This document shows, in pieces, positions 1-8,706 of a stretch of DNA of 64,000 bases. The notes below the pieces were generated by a model. It made no database searches, was not told where the DNA came from, and saw only the letters and a list, made by a program, of their open reading frames with translations. The DNA is from Flavobacterium sp. CF108 (GTDB lineage: Bacteria; Bacteroidota; Bacteroidia; Flavobacteriales; Flavobacteriaceae): contig NZ_FQWW01000001.1 in NCBI RefSeq assembly GCF_900129795.1, forward strand, positions 868,001 to 932,000. Direction: 5' to 3'. Position numbers and translations under genes: made by a program. How positions within the stretch are numbered: position 1 is the first letter of the stretch; every line of letters starts with the position of its first letter.

Positions 1-215
1 TAATTTTCTCTCCTTGGATTGAAAAGAAAATCTGGGCTACATTTGAAGACGAAATCCACCATTTATCGGTACATTTAAAAAATTATCGTTCGGATTTATT
101 TGAGCAGAAATCTGAAAAAATGCTTAAAAAAGAAGCTTTGTCTTTGTATCAGGAATTTAAACCTGAATTTTTTGAAGGCAAAATTGAATCATTTCTAGAA
201 AAAAATATCCGCTAA
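1..215 (+). CDS. 3' end of an unidentified CDS
   Basis: An open frame enters from the left edge at base 3 and stops at 213-215, leaving about 70 codons. The readable part is charged and aromatic (SPWIEKKIW, SVHLKNYR, FKPEFF) with no motif I can assign. It ends 2 bases before the start of the next glycosyltransferase, so the two are probably co-transcribed. The setting suggests another glycan or LPS-core enzyme, possibly a GT9-type heptosyltransferase; that is a guess from context. Confidence 0.55.
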   Translation, partial: IFSPWIEKKIWATFEDEIHHLSVHLKNYRSDLFEQKSEKMLKKEALSLYQEFKPEFFEGKIESFLEKNIR

Positions 216-217
216 AA

Positions 218-1006
218 ATGATTTCGTCTCCAAAACAACTTTTATCGGCTTTACTAATCACTTATAACGAAGAATCCAACATACGTGAGGTTCTTGATAA
301 TCTGGCTTTCGCCGATGAAATAATAATTGTTGATTCTTTTAGTACAGACAAGACTTTCGAAATCGCATCGACTTACAAAAATGTAAAAATTGTTCAGCGT
401 GCTTTTGATAATTTTGCAATTCAGCGAAACTATACAATAGATTTAGCTTCCAATTCATGGATTCTTTTTATCGATGCTGACGAGCGAATAAGCCCTGAAT
501 TGCAGCAAGAAATTAGTACAGAAATAAATCAGCCAAAAAGTGCTTCAGCTTATTTTTTCCGTAGAGATTTTATCTTCGAAAACAAGAAATTATACTTTAG
601 CGGCTGGCAGAATGATAAAATTATCCGTCTTTTTAGAAAAGAAAATGCATGCTATAATAACAATAAAATTGTGCACGAAAAACTAATCGTAAAAGGAGAA
701 ACTAAAAAATTAAAGCACAAATTAACGCACCATTCTTATTCTAATTACGAGGATTATAAGCAAAAAATGATTTTCTACGGACAGTTAAAGGCGCAGGAAG
801 AGTTAACAAAGAATACTAACCCTAACTTTTTTCATTTCTATATTCGACCTGTTTATCAGTTTTTAAACCAATATTTATTAAGGCTTGGATTTTTAGACGG
901 AAGAAAGGGAATTATTATCTGTTACTTAAATGCTTTAAGTGTAGCGGTTCGTTTTCAGGAACTTAAAAAAATCCAGAAACAAATTAAGATTTCTTCCAGA
1001 ACTTAA
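218..1006 (+). CDS. Family 2 glycosyltransferase, WaaE/KdtX-like
   Basis: A 262-residue GT-A glycosyltransferase predicted to add a sugar to the LPS core or a related glycan at the inner face of the inner membrane. The N-terminus has the family nucleotide-sugar start (ALLITYNEESNI) and the acidic IIVDSFSTDKT segment. The metal-binding motif is in LFIDADERI near residues 88-96. The length and the ADEIIIVDS block match the WaaE/KdtX subgroup. It follows the preceding frame by 2 bases. Its 3' end overlaps the 3' end of the convergent kinase gene by 23 bases. The sugar and acceptor cannot be read from sequence. Confidence 0.85.
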   Translation: MISSPKQLLSALLITYNEESNIREVLDNLAFADEIIIVDSFSTDKTFEIASTYKNVKIVQRAFDNFAIQRNYTIDLASNSWILFIDADERISPELQQEISTEINQPKSASAYFFRRDFIFENKKLYFSGWQNDKIIRLFRKENACYNNNKIVHEKLIVKGETKKLKHKLTHHSYSNYEDYKQKMIFYGQLKAQEELTKNTNPNFFHFYIRPVYQFLNQYLLRLGFLDGRKGIIICYLNALSVAVRFQELKKIQKQIKISSRT

Positions 1007-1754
1007 GTTTCTTTTTCAATCTTTTCTTTCTTGCAAATTCTTCCTGAAAAGTAGAAGTTGCCTGCCACATTTTTTCGAAAATTTCTGTTTCAGATTTATC
1101 CGTATAGAATTTAGAATATTCATTACTCATTACAGCAATCATTTCTTGTTTAGGCGTTAAACGGCTAAAATTGTTCATGCGCTGTTCAAAACTCATATTA
1201 TCATGAAAATTCATTCGGTTTAAATCTACTAAAAAGAAACTATAAATATTGTTTTCGTTCTTTTTAATTAATGTATTTCCCGGCGAATGATCAAGAAACT
1301 CTACTCCTTTTTGATGAAGATCAAAAGTGAATTTTGTAAACTGTCTTAAAATGTTATCGTTATCAGGATATTCAGGAATTTCTACCAATTCTCTATAAGT
1401 CAGCTCTGTAATTAAATGTTCACTGGCATAGTAGCTGTCTTTTAAACCTACTAAATTAAAATTTTCAAGAAATGCAATTGGTTCTGGAGTTCCAATTCCT
1501 TTTTCTAATAAAATCGTAGCATATTCAAACGAACGTCTGGCTTTTGATTTTCTAAAGTATTTATAGGCAATTTTGTTAACTATATTCGGAATTTTAAATG
1601 ATTTGATATTGATTTTTTTTCCATCTAAATCAAACAATTTTATCTTATTACGATCTCCGTTTCCAAAAAGTTCGCCAGACGAGCCAAACGTTTTGATGGT
1701 ATCCAGAATTGACGGAGCATTATTTTCGAAAGAAGGATTTACTTTAAAATTCAT
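984..1754 (-). CDS. InaA/WaaP-family lipopolysaccharide core kinase
   Basis: A predicted Kdo/heptose-type kinase of the protein-kinase-like fold that phosphorylates LPS core sugars in the cytoplasm. The catalytic loop is visible as FLDHSPGNTLI (Asp, Asn) and the metal-binding DFG equivalent as LVDLNRMNF. I start it at the ATG at 1754 (MNFKVNP). A longer frame from a TTG at 1778 would run through the -7 box at 1776-1783, so it is unlikely. The protein is then 256 residues. It sits among LPS and glycan glycosyltransferases. Which core position it phosphorylates is unknown. Confidence 0.8.
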   Translation of the reverse strand: MNFKVNPSFENNAPSILDTIKTFGSSGELFGNGDRNKIKLFDLDGKKINIKSFKIPNIVNKIAYKYFRKSKARRSFEYATILLEKGIGTPEPIAFLENFNLVGLKDSYYASEHLITELTYRELVEIPEYPDNDNILRQFTKFTFDLHQKGVEFLDHSPGNTLIKKNENNIYSFFLVDLNRMNFHDNMSFEQRMNNFSRLTPKQEMIAVMSNEYSKFYTDKSETEIFEKMWQATSTFQEEFARKKRLKKKLKFWKKS

Positions 1755-1775
1755 CAGTAGTTTTTTATAAGGGGA

Positions 1776-1783
1776 CAAAAATA
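1776..1783 (-). promoter_or_regulatory. -7 box of the InaA-like kinase promoter
   Basis: The minus strand reads TATTTTTG, a perfect TAnnTTTG box, 21 bases before the ATG at 1754. It argues against the TTG start that lies inside it. Confidence 0.6.
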
Positions 1784-1838
1784 CGGATACGATTTAAGAC
1801 TTCAAATTATTATTGTACTTTCGTAAAAAAAGAAAATA

Positions 1839-2912
1839 ATGTCCTCAAAAAGTATCTTTCTAGAAACGCATAATATCAACAACAGAGCATCGGGTTTAGG
1901 AACTTTTAATTATGAATTAATTAAAGGATTGTCTACGTTAGATTTTAATAATTATGAATTAACGCTGAACAGTGCAAAACCAGAACTTTTAAAAGACGAA
2001 TTTAATGATAAATTTAAATATCATAAATACAGCAGTCTTTCAAGACATCCGTTGTTTAGAATTCGAAAAAAATACGATTTATGGCATTCTTTAAATCAAA
2101 ATATTAAAGTTGAACCTTTTCATAAAATTAATTATCTGCTAACTGTTCACGATATTCATTTTGTAGAAGAAGTTTCAAACAATAAAAGCCCTAAATTAAA
2201 GAGGCTTTTTGCAGAAAAATTAGAAAGATCTACTGCAATTACTTATATCTCAGAATTTGCAAAAAAACACACGCACGAACATTTTAATGTTCCAAATGTT
2301 CCCGAATATGTAATTTATAACGGAAACCCAATTTCAACACTTTTAGATACTTCTGCTTTTGTTCCGGATGTTCCTGTTGACAAACCTTTCTTTTATTCTA
2401 TTGGAGATTTTATAGAAAGAAAAAATTATATTTCGATCATTAACATGATGAAATTAATTAAGGATTTTAATTTAATCATTTCCGGAAACAACAATAAAAA
2501 ATACGGTGAAAAAATCAAGAAATTGATTATTGACAATGGCTTAAGCAATCAGGTTTTTTTAACCGGAAAAGTGTCTGATGAAGGGAAACAGTTTTATATG
2601 AAAAACTGTACCGCATTTCTTTTCCCGTCCATTCGTGAAGGTTTCGGACTTCCGCCAATTGAAGCGATGAGTTTTGGTAAACCGGTATTTTTATCTGATA
2701 AAACTTCATTGCCAGAAATTGGAGGCGATGTTTCTAATTATTGGAACAATTTTGATCCTGAATACATGAAAGATATTCTTTTTAACGGATTAACCAATTT
2801 TGACAACAACAAAACCGAAATCGAAAATCAGCTTAAAAAAAGAGCTGCAAGTTTCGATTGGAAAGTTGCAGCTGCTGAATATTTTAATGTATACAAAGAG
2901 ATCGTAAAATAA
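1839..2912 (+). CDS. GT4-type (group 1) glycosyltransferase
   Basis: A 357-residue GT-B glycosyltransferase. The N-terminal half carries the acceptor domain (NNRASGLGTFNYEL, with TVHDIHF further on). The C-terminal half has the Glycos_transf_1 donor site: FYSIGDFIERKNY, then SIREGFGLPPIEAMSFGKPV near residues 265-285 with the E-x7-E signature, then SLPEIGGDV. A near-consensus -7 box (TACTTTCG) lies at 1816-1823. It presumably adds a sugar to the same glycan as its neighbours. It is convergent with the next gene, with a 3-base gap. Confidence 0.88.
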   Translation: MSSKSIFLETHNINNRASGLGTFNYELIKGLSTLDFNNYELTLNSAKPELLKDEFNDKFKYHKYSSLSRHPLFRIRKKYDLWHSLNQNIKVEPFHKINYLLTVHDIHFVEEVSNNKSPKLKRLFAEKLERSTAITYISEFAKKHTHEHFNVPNVPEYVIYNGNPISTLLDTSAFVPDVPVDKPFFYSIGDFIERKNYISIINMMKLIKDFNLIISGNNNKKYGEKIKKLIIDNGLSNQVFLTGKVSDEGKQFYMKNCTAFLFPSIREGFGLPPIEAMSFGKPVFLSDKTSLPEIGGDVSNYWNNFDPEYMKDILFNGLTNFDNNKTEIENQLKKRAASFDWKVAAAEYFNVYKEIVK

Positions 2913-2915
2913 ATT

Positions 2916-3779
2916 CTATTTATTTAAATGCTTAAACCACTGCCCGACATTTTTTTTCCAAATGAAAAAATCTGAGGGCAGAACTTTAAAAAAGTCCAGG
3001 TTATTTTTGATTTCATTAAAAGTTGAACCTTTAACAAATGCCAGTTTTTTCCATTTTTCTGGTTCCATGTAAAAGAAGTTTCGCATGCTTTTATAGTTGC
3101 ACTCGTTTACGGTTTCCCATTTGTTTAGAAACTCTTCTTTATTGATATCGGTATCATGTCCCCAATTGTTAAACTTCATTTCCAGTTCTTCTTTAGTTCT
3201 GGATATGCATTCGTGTAAAATTGGGCCTTTAAAATAAATAATTCTTTTACGAGTTTGTCTTCCTATTTTATAACTAGGATAGTTTGTAGCCACCATGATT
3301 TTGGTTGGCTTTTTAACATACAAAACTCCCTTATCTAATCTTTTATAAAGATTTATAAGGCATGGAGAAATCTGAACCTGATTTTTTTCGGGATTATTCA
3401 AAAAATGATTTTTAGATTTTAAGAATTTTACAAATGCTTTGAAATCCAGAAAATATTCATCTGCATCTAACTGGATCAGCCAGTTTCCTATGCCCATTTT
3501 TTCGGCAAGAATTTTTCGCTCCAAAACTTCACATTGCATGCTGGTCAGTTCCGGGTGATAAAAATTATCTTCTAATATTTCTATTTTAGAATCGACATCA
3601 ATCGTCCTTAACCATTGAAAAAAATCATCTTCTATAACAAAAGATTCTCCTTTCCAGGTCTTTCTTTCCTTATCAATTGCTAAAAAAATTGAGTCAGATT
3701 CTTTATATACTTGTGGAATAGCAATTTTAAGCAATTCATAATCATACGACACTAAAAATCCGACCTGAATTTTTTTCAT
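2916..3779 (-). CDS. Glycosyltransferase, family 2-like
   Basis: A 287-residue protein with features of a small GT-A glycosyltransferase. An N-terminal sensing strand (QVGFLVSYDYELLKIAIPQV) is followed by SIFLAIDKERKTWKG and a DxD-type motif in NWLIQLDADEYF near residue 137, the expected metal/nucleotide-sugar site. Many aromatic and lysine residues follow, and there is no membrane segment. It has its own promoter box at 3800-3807. I cannot assign the donor or acceptor sugar. Confidence 0.7.
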   Translation of the reverse strand: MKKIQVGFLVSYDYELLKIAIPQVYKESDSIFLAIDKERKTWKGESFVIEDDFFQWLRTIDVDSKIEILEDNFYHPELTSMQCEVLERKILAEKMGIGNWLIQLDADEYFLDFKAFVKFLKSKNHFLNNPEKNQVQISPCLINLYKRLDKGVLYVKKPTKIMVATNYPSYKIGRQTRKRIIYFKGPILHECISRTKEELEMKFNNWGHDTDINKEEFLNKWETVNECNYKSMRNFFYMEPEKWKKLAFVKGSTFNEIKNNLDFFKVLPSDFFIWKKNVGQWFKHLNK

Positions 3780-3799
3780 TTATTTAAATTTGTTAGGGG

Positions 3800-3807
3800 C
3801 AAAGATA
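3800..3807 (-). promoter_or_regulatory. -7 box for the glycosyltransferase at 2916-3779
   Basis: The minus strand reads TATCTTTG, matching TAnnTTTG, 21 bases upstream of the ATG. The same octamer serves the divergent gene at 3873-3880. Confidence 0.6.
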
Positions 3808-3872
3808 AAAACATTCCGAAATTATCTATGAAATTTGCTTTCTAATTTTTAAGATAATTTTAACTTAAACCT

Positions 3873-3880
3873 TATCTTTG
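3873..3880 (+). promoter_or_regulatory. -7 box for the glycosyltransferase at 3899-4918
   Basis: TATCTTTG fits TAnnTTTG and lies 18 bases before the ATG at 3899. It contains the TTG at 3878 that could otherwise be taken as a start codon. Confidence 0.6.
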
Positions 3881-3898
3881 CCTTTTAAAACAAAAACC

Positions 3899-4918
3899 AT
3901 GCAAATTCTTCAATTTCCTGAAATTTCTGTGATAATTCCTGTGTTTAATGCTGCATCTTTTTTGCACGAAAGCATTGAAAGTATCTTAAATCAAACATTC
4001 TCAGACTTTGAGCTCATTATATTAAACGATAAATCTACTGATGAAAGTTTAGAAATAATTAAAAATTTTCAAGCTAAAGATAATCGAATAATTATTATAG
4101 ACAAAGAACAGAATGTTGGACCGGCAAACCTTAGGAATGAAGGTATTAACGCTGCAAAAGGCACTTATATTGCATTGATGGATGCTGATGATATTGCTTT
4201 ACTAACACGTTTTGAAAAACAAATTGAGGTATTAAAAAACAATCCAGAAATTGGTGTTTGCGGTACATGGTTTACTTTTTTTGGATCAAAAAAAGATAAA
4301 ATCATAAAACATAACACGAATCCTGACGCTATAAAAGTATCTTTTTTACACAGTTGTAACATTGGGAATCCAACTGTAATGTTTAAGAAAGAAGTTTTAG
4401 GAGATTTAAAATTCGATAACGACTATGTTCCAGTCGAGGATTATGATTTATGGAGCAGACTATTGGCTAAAACTAACTTTTATAATATTCCTGAATCTTT
4501 ACTAAATTACAGACAGCATAATAACAATATTAGTAAAACAAAAATTGATAATGTAAACCGATCTGTAAAAAGAGTAAAAGTAAATCAATTGGCTGCGCTT
4601 GAAATTAATCCTACAGATCCAAAAATTGATTTTTACCTAAATGCTGTTTCGTTTAAAAAAGGCCTTTCTCCAGAAGAAATTATAGAAACTATTAACGCAT
4701 CAAAATTCCTGCTTTCGCAAAATGAAAAGTTAGGATATTTTAATCACGAGATTTTTCAAAAACATATCACTAAAAATTTAATCCGCATTATTAGAAATGC
4801 AGGTTCTTATAACCTTTCATTTTATAAGCATTTGAAAAATAACGAAGGCGCATTATTCCAAAAAATAAACTTCGTTGATAAAGTGATTCTCTATTTTAAA
4901 TCCTTAACCGGGAAGTAA
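3899..4918 (+). CDS. Family 2 glycosyltransferase
   Basis: A 339-residue GT2 enzyme. The classic N-terminus (ISVIIPVFNAASFLHESIES) is followed by LNDKSTDES and the DxD motif in IALMDADDIALL near residues 94-105. The acceptor-side ED signature is in YVPVEDYDLWSRLL. I choose the ATG at 3899 because the alternative TTG at 3878 is part of the promoter -7 box. It probably extends the same surface polysaccharide as the flanking transferases. Its specificity is unknown. Confidence 0.88.
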   Translation: MQILQFPEISVIIPVFNAASFLHESIESILNQTFSDFELIILNDKSTDESLEIIKNFQAKDNRIIIIDKEQNVGPANLRNEGINAAKGTYIALMDADDIALLTRFEKQIEVLKNNPEIGVCGTWFTFFGSKKDKIIKHNTNPDAIKVSFLHSCNIGNPTVMFKKEVLGDLKFDNDYVPVEDYDLWSRLLAKTNFYNIPESLLNYRQHNNNISKTKIDNVNRSVKRVKVNQLAALEINPTDPKIDFYLNAVSFKKGLSPEEIIETINASKFLLSQNEKLGYFNHEIFQKHITKNLIRIIRNAGSYNLSFYKHLKNNEGALFQKINFVDKVILYFKSLTGK

Positions 4919-4921
4919 TAA

Positions 4922-5890
4922 TTAGATATTTGTTTTAATATATCGCCACAGATATTTCATTTTTAATGACAGACTGGCTTTATCTAAAAATTCATTTATA
5001 GCATTTTGATGATCTTTGCCGTTTTTAAACTCTTTGTTTTTACGCAATTTCAAAGCCTCAAAAGCCGAAGCTTTCAGCAGAGTTCCCAAAACTCTTTTAA
5101 TGTTTTGTGTTCTGGACTGCGGGATGTTATCAAATATCTCTTTTAAATTTAGATAAGAGGAATAACGCTGTAGGAATGGTGTCTGCAAAGAATAAATTCC
5201 TCCTGAATGCCATCTGTAAACTGCGCCTTGAAAATTCAGGAAAGCTCCTTTTCCGTTACAAAGAGCCAAAGCATAAAGGGTGTTATCTTTACTGTATTGG
5301 AACTTTTTGTAATCTAAAGGATCGACAGCATCTTTCTTGAAAACGCTGGTTAAAGTGTAAGTACAATACGGTTTAAAAAGAGTATTGAAATCAATTGTAT
5401 ATACGACTGGTAAAGTGCTATTAAAATCGTTTGGTATTAATTCAGCTTCTTTTTTAGTATAAAAATCTGTCCAGGTAATTACATACTCCGAATTGTTTTC
5501 TAAAAAATCAACTTGTTTTTGCAGTTTTAATTCATCAATCCAATAATCGTCTCCTTCGCACAATGCAATATACTTTCCTTGTGCCTTTGGAAAAGTAAAA
5601 TCGCTCCAAATATTAACCTCTTTTTTAGAATACTGATTTTCTTTCTGTAAAATTGGTTTTATAATTAAAGAATATTTTGAAGCAAAATCATTAATTACAG
5701 ATGCAGTATTATCTGTAGAAGCATCATCGTGCACGATTATCTCAAATGGAAATGTAGTTTTTTGAATTAAAAAGCCATTTAGCGTTTCACCTATAAAACT
5801 TTCATGATTAAATGTCGTACAAATAATACTTACTAAAGGCTGTGTATCACTATTTTTCCAACTTGAAATGATATCGTTTTGATCTCTCAT
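4922..5890 (-). CDS. Family 2 glycosyltransferase
   Basis: A 322-residue GT2 enzyme with VSIICTTFNHESFIGETLNG at the N-terminus, IIVHDDASTDNT for nucleotide binding, and YIALCEGDDYWID, where GDD replaces DxD near residues 113-117. The C-terminal third is lysine-rich and probably membrane-associated. It lies downstream of the acyl-sugar operon on the same strand with an 87-base gap, so it may be transcribed with it. It could transfer the acylated amino sugar made by that operon; this is inference from position only. Confidence 0.85.
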   Translation of the reverse strand: MRDQNDIISSWKNSDTQPLVSIICTTFNHESFIGETLNGFLIQKTTFPFEIIVHDDASTDNTASVINDFASKYSLIIKPILQKENQYSKKEVNIWSDFTFPKAQGKYIALCEGDDYWIDELKLQKQVDFLENNSEYVITWTDFYTKKEAELIPNDFNSTLPVVYTIDFNTLFKPYCTYTLTSVFKKDAVDPLDYKKFQYSKDNTLYALALCNGKGAFLNFQGAVYRWHSGGIYSLQTPFLQRYSSYLNLKEIFDNIPQSRTQNIKRVLGTLLKASAFEALKLRKNKEFKNGKDHQNAINEFLDKASLSLKMKYLWRYIKTNI

Positions 5891-5977
5891 ATTTGAATTT
5901 ATTCACTAAACAAAACCTAGTATTATTGTTATCAATATTTTATGATTTACAAAAATCTAAATCTTTAGTAAGGATTT

Positions 5978-6613
5978 TTAAAAGTCCATTTTTTTTGCAG
6001 GAACTCCAAAAACAGTAGTATTTTCTTTTACGTTTTTAATAACAAGGCTGGCAGCACCAACTGTTGCGCCTTTTCTAACGATAATATTAGGCAAAACTGT
6101 AGCGCGAGTATTTAAGCATACTTCTTCTTCTAATACAGCATAACCTCCGGTAAAACTATAGGCGTTTATATGACACCATTTACCAATTTTAGAGTCATGC
6201 CCAATTGCTACAAATCCCTGAATTGTTACAAAATCATCAAGTACGCAGTCGTTGCTAATATTAGAATACATGAATACAATTATACCGTTACCTAATTTTA
6301 CGTTTGATGTAAAAACCACCGTTGGGTGAATCAAATTAATAAATTGACCTCCTTTTGATAAAATTATTTCAACATAATGCTTTTTCCATTGTACACTTCC
6401 AAGTGCACAAACAAATACATCATTATCCTGAATTTCATAATTTTCTACTGATGAAATTATAGCCGGGTAATTTTCAAAACCATCTAAAGCATCTAATTTA
6501 TCATCTAAGAAACCTTTTATAGTATATTCAGTATTATAGCCCGAACATTGTCTTGCAAGCCCGCATACCTCACGGCCATACCCTCTTGCTCCTATTATGA
6601 TTAAATTTTTCAT
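5978..6613 (-). CDS. PglD/NeuD-family sugar N-acyltransferase
   Basis: A 211-residue acyltransferase. An N-terminal Rossmann-like sugar-nucleotide domain (LIIIGARGYGREV) is followed by a left-handed beta-helix of hexapeptide repeats from about residue 95 (HPTVVF, GNGIIVF, CVLDDFVTI). The probable catalytic His is in AIGHDSKIGKWCHIN, and the chain ends in the standard FGVPAKKM. PglD-type enzymes acylate the 4-amino group of UDP-linked 4-amino-4,6-dideoxy sugars using acyl-CoA. Here it is the last gene of an operon carrying its own ACP and two ketoacyl synthases, so the donor may be a special acyl-ACP. It starts 2 bases after the upstream stop codon. Confidence 0.82.
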   Translation of the reverse strand: MKNLIIIGARGYGREVCGLARQCSGYNTEYTIKGFLDDKLDALDGFENYPAIISSVENYEIQDNDVFVCALGSVQWKKHYVEIILSKGGQFINLIHPTVVFTSNVKLGNGIIVFMYSNISNDCVLDDFVTIQGFVAIGHDSKIGKWCHINAYSFTGGYAVLEEEVCLNTRATVLPNIIVRKGATVGAASLVIKNVKENTTVFGVPAKKMDF

Positions 6614-6615
6614 CT

Positions 6616-7623
6616 TTAAATTATTAAGTTACAAGCAGCCCAGGAGTATCCTACGCCAAATCCTGCCAATATCAAATTCTTGGATTCTATTAATTTCCCT
6701 TGTTTTTGAGCTTCATATAAAGCAATTGGAATTGTTGATGAAACTGTGTTTCCACATTCTTCCATAGCAATAAAAAACTTTTCTTCGGGAATTTTTATTT
6801 TCTTTCTCAGATGATTGAGCATGTATTTATTTGCCTGATGAAAGATATATAAATCGATATCTTCTTTGGTTAAGTTCGATTTCTCTAAAATAGCCTCTGT
6901 AAGTTTTGGAACAAATTCTCCTGTAAAATTGAAGATTTCTGCGCCGTTCATATACAAATTTTTATCATTTCGAACGTTTCCAAATTCATCTGAAATATCT
7001 TCATTTTCATTAGAAACCGGAAAACGCATTCCGCCTTGTTTTACAATTAAGTTTTCTGCTCCTTTTCCATCTGTTCCAAAAATAAATTTACCAAGAGAAC
7101 AAAATCCTTCTTCGCTTGATATTAATGTCGCAGCCGCAGCGTCTCCAAAAATAGTTTTGTTACTTTTATCTTTATGATGAATGAATTTAGAATAGGTTTC
7201 GGAGGTAATCAGCAAAACATTTTTTGCCATTTCACCAGCTATTAAGCCTTTTGCTAAGCTTAATCCATAAACAAATCCTGAACATCCAAGGTTAAAATCT
7301 AAAGCTCCTATTGAAGTATTTAAACCTAATTTATCCTGAATAATACAAGCCGTTGTAGGCAAAAAATAATCTGGACTTTGCGTACAAAACAATAAGTAAT
7401 CAATAGTCGATTTGTCAATATTATGCTCTGCAAATAATTGTTCCGCAGCTTTTACGGCCATATCAGATGAAAATTCATCTTTTGCACTTATGTGTCTTGA
7501 ATTGATTCCGGTTTTAGAACTGATTTTTTCAATATCCCATTCCGGAAATTCTTTATTTATTAAATCATTCGACAGAACTTCTTCTGGAAGATAATAAGAT
7601 ATGGCTTTTATATTAGCTTTCAT
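6616..7623 (-). CDS. KAS III-like ketoacyl-ACP synthase (second copy in operon)
   Basis: A 335-residue FabH-family thiolase-fold enzyme that condenses an acyl group with malonyl-ACP. The full catalytic triad is present: Cys114 in LGCSGFVYG, His262 in FHQANKYM and Asn292 in ECGNTVSS. The length is normal for FabH. It overlaps the 3' end of the Rieske gene by 11 bases, which implies translational coupling. It differs clearly from the other KAS III of the operon, so the two probably act at different steps or on different primers. Fatty-acid primary metabolism is unlikely given the glycan setting. Confidence 0.88.
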   Translation of the reverse strand: MKANIKAISYYLPEEVLSNDLINKEFPEWDIEKISSKTGINSRHISAKDEFSSDMAVKAAEQLFAEHNIDKSTIDYLLFCTQSPDYFLPTTACIIQDKLGLNTSIGALDFNLGCSGFVYGLSLAKGLIAGEMAKNVLLITSETYSKFIHHKDKSNKTIFGDAAAATLISSEEGFCSLGKFIFGTDGKGAENLIVKQGGMRFPVSNENEDISDEFGNVRNDKNLYMNGAEIFNFTGEFVPKLTEAILEKSNLTKEDIDLYIFHQANKYMLNHLRKKIKIPEEKFFIAMEECGNTVSSTIPIALYEAQKQGKLIESKNLILAGFGVGYSWAACNLII

Positions 7624-8701
7624 TTTCTAGGAATTTTAAATATTGTTTTTGAAAATGATGTACTCGCTCTTCTTCATCAGATAGTTTTCCTGATAAATTG
7701 GTATGTCTTACGCCTTGCTGAACAAGCTGACAAACCGTTTTATCTTCATCAAAAACTTGTCTGTTAAAACCAATTAAAGATTCTTCAAAAGCCTTAATTA
7801 CAATTGGTGTTTTTTCAGAATCATCTGTAGCGGTTGTAAAAACGTAACTTGTAAATTTTGTACTGTCTGGTGTAATTGGTTCAATTAAAGAATAATTAAA
7901 CGAAATACCGTGTGTACTTGATATCAACAAATTAGGAAAAATCAATATATGTTTGTAGCCTTCAATATCGTAACTTCTTGGTGAATAATAGGAATTGATT
8001 TTTTTATATCCTCCTTTATCTTTTACGATATTCAAATCACTGGTCCAGCTTGAATTAGTTTTATCAAAAGTAAAATCTAATCCCGAAGGTTCCAATTTGG
8101 CAAGTGTTTCAGCATGTACTAAACCAACGTGATAACTTTCAAGCGTGTTTTCGACAATCACTTTCCAATTTGCATTTATTTCCATAGAATTAACATCAAT
8201 TCTATTTCCTAAACTTAATGACATTGTCTTTAATTCATCATAAAATACGCCTATAAAATCTTCTAAAGGCTCGATGTCTTCATTTAAGGAAACAAAACAT
8301 AAATCTCCACAAAATGAAATTTTAAATTCCTTTAATTTCATTTCACAAAGTTCTTCTTTAGAGAATTTTTTAAACAAAGGTTTCTTCGGAATTCCGCTTG
8401 GAATTCCGTTTTTATCATACGCCCATCCATGATAAGGACAAACTAAAGGTCTATTTCCAGATGCTTCTTGCTGAATTATGGAAAAACGGTGTGAACAAAC
8501 GTTTAAAAATGATTTAATCTCGCCTCTTACATTTTGAACCACAACTGGTGTGCCTGCAATTTTTAAAGCAATGAAGTCATTATCATTTAAAAAATCTGAT
8601 CTGAATCCCACAAAATGCCACACTTTTTTAAAAAGCATATTGTTTTCTTGCTCAAAAACAGCGTCATCATAATAATGAAAAGCAGGTATGTTTGAATTCA
8701 T
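7613..8701 (-). CDS. Rieske-type oxygenase, ring-hydroxylating alpha-subunit family
   Basis: A 362-residue Rieske non-heme iron oxygenase. The [2Fe-2S] ligands are visible as Cys69-x-His71 and Cys88-x2-His91 (NVCSHRF, LVCPYHGW). The mononuclear iron site has His191 and His196 in ENTLESYHVGLVH. Relatives hydroxylate or desaturate aromatics, amines, sterols or acyl chains, using electrons from a reductase. No reductase or ferredoxin gene lies nearby, so a general partner must serve it. Embedded between SDR and KAS III genes that act on an ACP-bound chain, its likely substrate is that acyl chain or the amino sugar. It starts 5 bases after the SDR stop. Confidence 0.88.
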   Translation of the reverse strand: MNSNIPAFHYYDDAVFEQENNMLFKKVWHFVGFRSDFLNDNDFIALKIAGTPVVVQNVRGEIKSFLNVCSHRFSIIQQEASGNRPLVCPYHGWAYDKNGIPSGIPKKPLFKKFSKEELCEMKLKEFKISFCGDLCFVSLNEDIEPLEDFIGVFYDELKTMSLSLGNRIDVNSMEINANWKVIVENTLESYHVGLVHAETLAKLEPSGLDFTFDKTNSSWTSDLNIVKDKGGYKKINSYYSPRSYDIEGYKHILIFPNLLISSTHGISFNYSLIEPITPDSTKFTSYVFTTATDDSEKTPIVIKAFEESLIGFNRQVFDEDKTVCQLVQQGVRHTNLSGKLSDEEERVHHFQKQYLKFLENES

Positions 8702-8706
8702 AATTT

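Noticed and set aside
1755..1778. N-terminal extension of the InaA-like kinase from a TTG start
   Set aside because: The TTG overlaps the TATTTTTG promoter box; the ATG at 1754 follows at a normal distance.
3878..3898. N-terminal extension of the glycosyltransferase from a TTG start
   Set aside because: The TTG is the end of the TATCTTTG promoter box; the ATG at 3899 gives the normal GT2 N-terminus.
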